NCBI RefSeq assembly: GCF_021401135.1
Contig: NZ_JACBFO010000001.1
Coordinates: 248,001-312,000 of the forward strand
Length of the DNA: 64,000 nucleotides
Reading direction: 5' to 3'
Source: Azonexus sp. R2A61
GTDB lineage: Bacteria > Pseudomonadota > Gammaproteobacteria > Burkholderiales > Rhodocyclaceae
This document shows positions 59,676 to 64,000 of this stretch, in pieces (the first letter of the stretch is position 1; each line of letters starts with the position of its first letter). A program made the translations under genes and the position numbers. The notes beneath the pieces are model-generated. The model was given only the letters and a program-made list of their open reading frames with translations, made no database searches and was not told the DNA's origin.

Positions 59676-60734
59676 ATGGAAAACACCCCCGAAACCGTCC
59701 CCGCTCCGCGCCTGACCCAGCTCGCCCATGGTGGCGGCTGCGGCTGCAAGATCGCCCCGGCCGTGCTCGGCGACATCCTGAAGCACGTCGGCAGCGGCAT
59801 CGTGCCGCCGGAACTGATGGTCGGCATCGAATCGTCCGACGACGCCGCCGTTTATCGCCTGAACGACACGCAGGCGCTGGTCGCCACCACCGATTTCTTC
59901 ACCCCCATCGTCGACGACCCCCGGGATTTTGGGCGTATCGCCGCAACCAATGCGCTGTCCGACGTCTACGCCATGGGCGGCAAGCCGATTCTGGCGCTGG
60001 CACTGGTCGGCATGCCGCTCGCCAAATTGCCGGTGGACGTCATCGGCCAGATCATCGACGGCGGCGCCAGCGTCTGCCGGGCGGCCGGCATCCCGGTGGC
60101 CGGTGGTCATTCGATCGATGTCGTCGAGCCGATCTACGGCCTGGTCGCCCTCGGGCTGGTCGAGCCGGCCAAGGTCAGGAAAAACTGCAACGCGCAGGCC
60201 GGCGACATGCTGGTCCTTGGCAAGCCGCTCGGTGTCGGCGTGCTGTCGGCCGCGCTCAAGCAGGAAAAGCTGTCGGCCGCCGGCTACGCCGAGATGCTGC
60301 ACTGGACGACCCTGCTCAACACGCCCGGCCCGAAGCTCGCCGAACTGCCCGGCGTGCACGCGATGACCGACGTCACCGGTTTTGGCCTGGCCGGCCATCT
60401 GCTGGAAATCTGCCGCGGCTCGCGGCTGGGCGCCGACGTCGCATTTGCCGACCTGCCGCTGATCGACGAGGCGCTGGACGGGGTACGTCAGGGCATCGCC
60501 ACCGGCGCGTCGACGCGCAACTGGGCCAGCTACGGCAGCGAAGTGGAGTTGCCGAACGGCTTTGCCGAATGGCAGCAGAAACTGCTGACCGATCCACAGA
60601 CGTCCGGCGGCCTGCTGGTGAGTTGTGCGCCGGCTGCGGTCGACACGGTGCTGGCAACATTTTCCGCCGACGGTTTCGGCGCCGCCCGGGTGATCGGGCA
60701 GATGCGCGAAGGCAGCGGCCTGCGCGTACGCTGA
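59676..60734 (+). CDS. selD: Selenide, water dikinase SelD
   Basis: This 352-residue enzyme makes selenophosphate from selenide and ATP. The active-site loop is HGGGCGCKI (C22, C24, K25) with Cys, not selenocysteine. DDAAVYRL and TTDFFTPIVDDP bind metal and ATP. VTGFGLAGHLLE and LLTDPQTSGGLLVS are conserved C-terminal motifs. It is divergent from mnmH. Confidence 0.95.
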   Translation: MENTPETVPAPRLTQLAHGGGCGCKIAPAVLGDILKHVGSGIVPPELMVGIESSDDAAVYRLNDTQALVATTDFFTPIVDDPRDFGRIAATNALSDVYAMGGKPILALALVGMPLAKLPVDVIGQIIDGGASVCRAAGIPVAGGHSIDVVEPIYGLVALGLVEPAKVRKNCNAQAGDMLVLGKPLGVGVLSAALKQEKLSAAGYAEMLHWTTLLNTPGPKLAELPGVHAMTDVTGFGLAGHLLEICRGSRLGADVAFADLPLIDEALDGVRQGIATGASTRNWASYGSEVELPNGFAEWQQKLLTDPQTSGGLLVSCAPAAVDTVLATFSADGFGAARVIGQMREGSGLRVR

Positions 60735-60824
60735 AGACGGGATGCATGGCAACGCGGGGCCGGCTTGATGAGACCGGCGTCCTGCGCATGCGTTGAAGGC
60801 GGTCGCCCCCCGCGAAAACGGCGT

Positions 60825-62228
60825 TCAGCGCCCCCGGCCGCCGCCCGGCCGTCCTTTGGCGCCGGCTTTCGCCACACCGGCCACCGGCCGACTGCCGGCT
60901 CCCGGCTTCTGGCCTGTGTTTTGCCCGGGCTTTTGCCCCGAATTCCCCGGTCGACCGCGCCCGCCACCGGTTTTCGGACGTTCGTCAAAGCCCACCCAGT
61001 TGCCCGGTGCGCTGCGCCGGCCGGCCGGTTTCGCCGGCTTGACCGAGGAGACACTGCGCGCGACCGGCGCGCCCCAGGTCGGCGGCACGTTGTGCTTGGG
61101 CTCGAAGCCCGGTTCCTCGTCACGCGACAGCGCCTGTTTCAACAACGCCTCGATGGCCGCCAGTTGCGGCGCCTCGTCGGCAGCGACGAAGGAGATCGCC
61201 TCGCCAGGCTGGCCGGCCCGGCCGGTGCGGCCGATCCGGTGCACATAATCTTCCGGCTGCAGCGGCAGGTCGAAATTGACCACCTGCGGCAATCCGTCGA
61301 TGTCGATGCCGCGTGCCGCCACGTCGGTCGCCACCAGCATCTCGACGGTGCCCGCCTTGAAGGCGTCGAGCGCCTGCTGGCGGGCGGCCTGCGGCCGGTC
61401 GCCGTGGATCGTGTCGGCCGGAATCTGCTTGCCGCGCAGGCGCTCGACCAGTTCGTCGCAACCCTTCTTCGTCTTGACGAAGACCAGCACCTGGCGCCAG
61501 TCGCGGTCGCGGCGCATGAACAGGAAAAGGTCGGTCTTGCGCTTCTTGTCCACCGGCACCGCCCACTGGCGGACCGTCTTGGCCGCCGTGTTGCGCGGCG
61601 TCGCCTCGATGCGCAGCGGCTTTTTCAGGCGGCGACCGGCCAGTTCGACGATGGCCGGCGCGAAAGTGGCGGAGAACAGCAGCGTCTGGCGTTGGCGCGG
61701 CAGCGCGGAGAACAGGATGTCGAGATCGCCGGCAAAGCCGAGGTCGAGCATGCGGTCGGCTTCGTCGAGGACCAGCGTGCGCAACTGGCGAAAACGCACG
61801 GCGCCCTTGGTGAACAGGTCGATCAAACGGCCCGGCGTGGCGACCAGGATGTCGACGCCCTGCTTCAGACGGTCGATCTGCGGATTCAGGTTCACGCCGC
61901 CGTAGACCGCATAGGTTTGCGGCGCCAGCCCAGCGCCGTAACGGCGGAAGCTGTCCATCACCTGCTCAGCCAGTTCGCGCGTCGGCACCAGCACCAGCGC
62001 GCGCACCGCGCCGGCATCGAGCGCTTCCGGCGCAGCGGCGAGCATCTGCAGGATCGGCAGCGCAAAGGCGGCCGTCTTGCCGGTGCCGGTCTGCGCCGCG
62101 GCCAGCAGGTCGCGACCGGCCAGCACGGCGGGAATCGCCTGCTGCTGGACCGGCGTCGGCGTGCGGTGGTCGAGTTCGGCCAGGGTCTGCAACAGGGCCG
62201 GCACGAGGCCGAGTTCGGTAAAGCTCAT
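60825..62228 (-). CDS. DEAD-box RNA helicase (RhlE-like)
   Basis: This 467-residue helicase has the Q motif FTELGLVPALLQTLAELDHRTPTPVQQQAIP, motif I AAAQTGTGKT, VLVPTRELAEQV, II VLDEADRML, III FSATF and VI HRIGRTGRAGQ. From about residue 385 a basic, Gly/Lys/Pro-rich tail extends to the end (GGGRGRPGNSGQKPGQNTGQKPGAG), typical of RhlE. The start at 62228 gives the conserved SFTELGL beginning. Its role is in RNA unwinding, ribosome assembly or decay. Confidence 0.92.
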   Translation of the reverse strand: MSFTELGLVPALLQTLAELDHRTPTPVQQQAIPAVLAGRDLLAAAQTGTGKTAAFALPILQMLAAAPEALDAGAVRALVLVPTRELAEQVMDSFRRYGAGLAPQTYAVYGGVNLNPQIDRLKQGVDILVATPGRLIDLFTKGAVRFRQLRTLVLDEADRMLDLGFAGDLDILFSALPRQRQTLLFSATFAPAIVELAGRRLKKPLRIEATPRNTAAKTVRQWAVPVDKKRKTDLFLFMRRDRDWRQVLVFVKTKKGCDELVERLRGKQIPADTIHGDRPQAARQQALDAFKAGTVEMLVATDVAARGIDIDGLPQVVNFDLPLQPEDYVHRIGRTGRAGQPGEAISFVAADEAPQLAAIEALLKQALSRDEEPGFEPKHNVPPTWGAPVARSVSSVKPAKPAGRRSAPGNWVGFDERPKTGGGRGRPGNSGQKPGQNTGQKPGAGSRPVAGVAKAGAKGRPGGGRGR

Positions 62229-62254
62229 CGGGGCATTCCGGGGAAAAACCGGCA

Positions 62255-62278
62255 ATTCCTGCGGTCGACCGCAGGAAT
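62255..62278. repeat. 24-bp perfect palindrome, likely terminator of the DsrE-like gene
   Basis: ATTCCTGCGGTC is followed by its exact complement. CCGG flanks sit outside (two extra bases on one side), and on the minus strand TTTTT follows, so it can act as a Rho-independent terminator 10 bp past the DsrE-like gene. It is a member of the GCGGTCGACCGC family. Confidence 0.8.
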
Positions 62279-62288
62279 CCGGAAAAAA

Positions 62289-62642
62289 TCAGAAGGTGAC
62301 GACCTTGTCGGCGTCCAGCGTGGCCTGCGCCAGTTCGGCCAGCGTGCCGATGCTCAGGCCGGGAATCAGCGGCAGTTCGCCGAGGCCGCGGGCCAGCGCG
62401 CAGGTCCGGCACAGTCGGATGTCGACGCCGTAACCGACCAGCGTCTCGACCATGCCTTGCAGACCGTTGGTCGCGCCGTCCACCTGCTTGGGCAAACCGA
62501 GCACGGTGGCGTCGGACATCAGGAAAACCTTCACTGCCGGCGGGTCGTCGCGACCGGCCAGCGCGGTGGCCAGACGCAGGCCGGACAGACAGCGCTCGCT
62601 ACCGTAGGGCGGTGCGTGGATGATGATCAGGACGTTCTGCAT
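62289..62642 (-). CDS. DsrE/DsrF-like protein (YchN type)
   Basis: This 117-residue cytoplasmic protein has VLIIIHAPPYGSERCLSGLRLATALAG, FLMSDATVLGLPKQ and the conserved GVDIRLCRTCALARGL with CRTC, as in DsrE-family YchN. The cysteine pair may carry sulfur. It lies between fdhE and the helicase gene on the same strand. Confidence 0.85.
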   Translation of the reverse strand: MQNVLIIIHAPPYGSERCLSGLRLATALAGRDDPPAVKVFLMSDATVLGLPKQVDGATNGLQGMVETLVGYGVDIRLCRTCALARGLGELPLIPGLSIGTLAELAQATLDADKVVTF

Positions 62643-62713
62643 GGCGGACTCCGCAGGAGGAAAGTCCGCCATCTTAGCGCCGGACGGCGGATTTTTCCGC
62701 CGCTTCGGCAAGC

Positions 62714-63586
62714 TCAGCCGTCAACCGCCTCGCCGGCCAGCAGGAAGGGATTCGGCGCGCCACGGGCGTAACCCTGCTCACCGACCAGCACGTCGATGGC
62801 CAGGCTGGCCAGATCGTCGATCAACGGCTCGACCTGACGATCGTCCTTCTGGAAGTAGAGCTTGATGTAGCCGTGGCAGTGATCGCAGGCCTCGGCGCGA
62901 ACCGCCGGGAAAGCATCCTCGATGCCGAAATAGGCGACCACGCCGGGATCGTCGCACAGCGTGCAGCGGGCGCGCACGGCGTTCCAGCGGGTGGCGCACA
63001 ACGAGCATTCGAGATAGCGCAGGCCGCCCTTGCCCTGCTCGGCCAGCACGACGGCGCCGACCGGCGCACTGCCGCAGCACGGGCAGGCGTGGCGATCGGC
63101 CAGCGGCAGATGGCCCTTCGGCAGAATCAGGCGCGCCGCGGCATGGGTATGAACGACCTGCAGCGCCGCGGCGACCACGACATCGGCCAGCGTGCGCTGG
63201 CCGGTCGTCGCCGCGCCTGCTAGCAGCGCACGGGCAGCGGGCAGAAGGGCGGCGGCATCGCGGCTCGGCGGAAGGTCGGGACCGACCTGTCGCAGCGTGT
63301 CATAGACATCGGCCCAGGCGGCATCGAAGCCGGATTCGGCGCCGGCGAATAGCGGTGACTGCCAGTCGAAATCGGCCGGCAACGCCAGGCCGGCGTCGGC
63401 CAGACCGGCCATTGCCGCATGCTGGGCATCGGCCAGCACGGCCAGCCAGTTCAACCATTCGGCGGCGCCGGAGCTTGACGCCAATTGGCGCAGGCGGGCG
63501 GCACGCCGCTGGAAGAGATCGCCAGTCGGCGCCACGACGGTGGACGGCTCGACGGACAGCGGCAAAGTTTGTTCGGGAAAAAGCAT
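62714..63586 (-). CDS. fdhE: Formate dehydrogenase accessory protein FdhE
   Basis: This 290-residue protein has the four paired-cysteine motifs of FdhE: CPCCGSAPVGAVV, YLECSLCATRWNAVR, CTLCDDPGVVAYFG and CDHCHGYIKLYFQ, which bind iron (rubredoxin-like sites). FdhE is needed for active formate dehydrogenases. It is 26 bp downstream of fdhD on the same strand. Confidence 0.92.
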   Translation of the reverse strand: MLFPEQTLPLSVEPSTVVAPTGDLFQRRAARLRQLASSSGAAEWLNWLAVLADAQHAAMAGLADAGLALPADFDWQSPLFAGAESGFDAAWADVYDTLRQVGPDLPPSRDAAALLPAARALLAGAATTGQRTLADVVVAAALQVVHTHAAARLILPKGHLPLADRHACPCCGSAPVGAVVLAEQGKGGLRYLECSLCATRWNAVRARCTLCDDPGVVAYFGIEDAFPAVRAEACDHCHGYIKLYFQKDDRQVEPLIDDLASLAIDVLVGEQGYARGAPNPFLLAGEAVDG

Positions 63587-63612
63587 GTCGCCCCAGAAAA
63601 AATGTCAGGTTC

Positions 63613-64000
63613 TCACATCAAGGTCGGCGGTGCCAGCACGCCACCCGCGTCGACGATACGCTCGGCACCGGCATAGACCACCATGCCGTGCGCCCGGGCG
63701 AAGCCGACCAGCAGAAGGCCGGCGGCCTGCGCCTGGCGAACCGCCAGCGCCGTCGGCGCCGATACGGCGACCAGCGCGGGCAGGCCGGCACTGGCCGTTT
63801 TCTGCACCATTTCGTAGGAGGCACGGCTGGTCACCAGCACGAAGCCGTCCCCGGCGTCGCCGGAACGGGCCAGCGCCCCGACCAGCTTGTCGAGGGCGTT
63901 GTGCCGGCCGACATCCTCGCGTACGCAGCGGATGTTGCCGGCGGCATCGGCCCAGGCGGCAGCATGGGCCGATCCACACCGTTCGCGCATCGCCTGCCAG
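63613..64000 (-). CDS. fdhD: Formate dehydrogenase sulfurtransferase FdhD (partial)
   Basis: This is the C-terminal part of FdhD, which moves sulfur to the Mo-bis-MGD of formate dehydrogenases. It reads GSAHAAAWADAAGNI, VREDVGRHNALDKLVGALA, LVTSRASYEMVQKTASAGLPALVAVSAPTALAV and LVGFARAHGMVVYAGAERI. The frame is open to the window edge, so the gene continues upstream. Confidence 0.92.
   Translation of the reverse strand, partial: WQAMRERCGSAHAAAWADAAGNIRCVREDVGRHNALDKLVGALARSGDAGDGFVLVTSRASYEMVQKTASAGLPALVAVSAPTALAVRQAQAAGLLLVGFARAHGMVVYAGAERIVDAGGVLAPPTLM

Overview
The window is a high-GC (mid-60s percent by eye) bacterial chromosome segment with densely packed genes. Gene content points to a betaproteobacterium of the Rhodocyclales type (Dechloromonas/Azonexus-like). 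The indicators are a class I PHA synthase, the anaerobic ubiquinone genes ubiU-ubiV-ubiT, a TorF-type porin with glnK-amtB, selenium and molybdenum cofactor genes, a MerR/LiuR-type regulator, and CbbR-like control of a bicarbonate transporter. The genus is an inference from gene content, not from a search.

Layout. 1-3.5 kb: the tail of a SPOR-domain protein, a receiver/anti-sigma-like ATPase protein, then ubiUVT behind a probable FNR-type site. 3.5-7.7 kb: an OmpA-like lipoprotein, phaC with an upstream metallo-beta-lactamase-fold hydrolase, and a MerR/LiuR-like regulator. 7.7-10.2 kb: a FixJ-like regulator and a PhnD-like sensor kinase. 10.4-19.2 kb: a long co-directional cluster holding a GNAT-carbonic anhydrase fusion, thiolase, acyl-CoA dehydrogenase, HMG-CoA lyase and accessory genes; a perfect 22-bp palindrome resembling a LiuR operator lies in the divergent promoter region. 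19.3-26.3 kb: a chemoreceptor, a DJ-1-like protein, an M20 amidohydrolase, rapZ, a NusG-II/Gx-transporter pair, ubiX and a LON-domain protein. 26.3-34.6 kb: a TonB siderophore receptor, a TSUP exporter with a LysR regulator, a MocR/PdxR regulator with an AhpD-like protein, a DsrE protein, and sbtA-sbtB with a divergent CbbR-like regulator.

35.6-42.3 kb is an accessory region of clearly lower GC. First comes an integron-type cassette array: five cassettes, each with an attC site, and no integrase in view. Next to it is a tRNA-Gly(CCC) gene split in its anticodon stem by a group II intron of about 2.9 kb. The intron encodes a maturase with an HNH domain, and it also carries a second, intact tRNA-Gly(CCC) just upstream of the maturase. 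The intron's EBS1 loop pairs perfectly with the last six bases of the 5' tRNA exon. I consider this the most unusual structure in the window.

42.3-64 kb returns to ordinary high-GC sequence: flavin reductase, mutY, two paralogous HD-GYP proteins (one with a degenerate catalytic site), an ABC-F ATPase, thrH, purU and an isochorismatase-like hydrolase. Then come torF-glnK-amtB under a sigma-54 promoter, ubiK, comM, a Bcr/CflA exporter, a rhodanese and a BamE-like lipoprotein. The end holds a molybdenum/selenium/formate set (mobA-mnmH, selD, fdhE, fdhD) with a DEAD-box helicase and a DsrE-like protein. Metabolic themes are low-oxygen ubiquinone synthesis, branched-chain/fatty-acid catabolism linked to bicarbonate, nitrogen uptake, and formate dehydrogenase maturation.

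A palindrome with core GCGGTCGACCGC recurs at least nine times exactly, plus many partial copies, both in genes and in intergenic hairpins.
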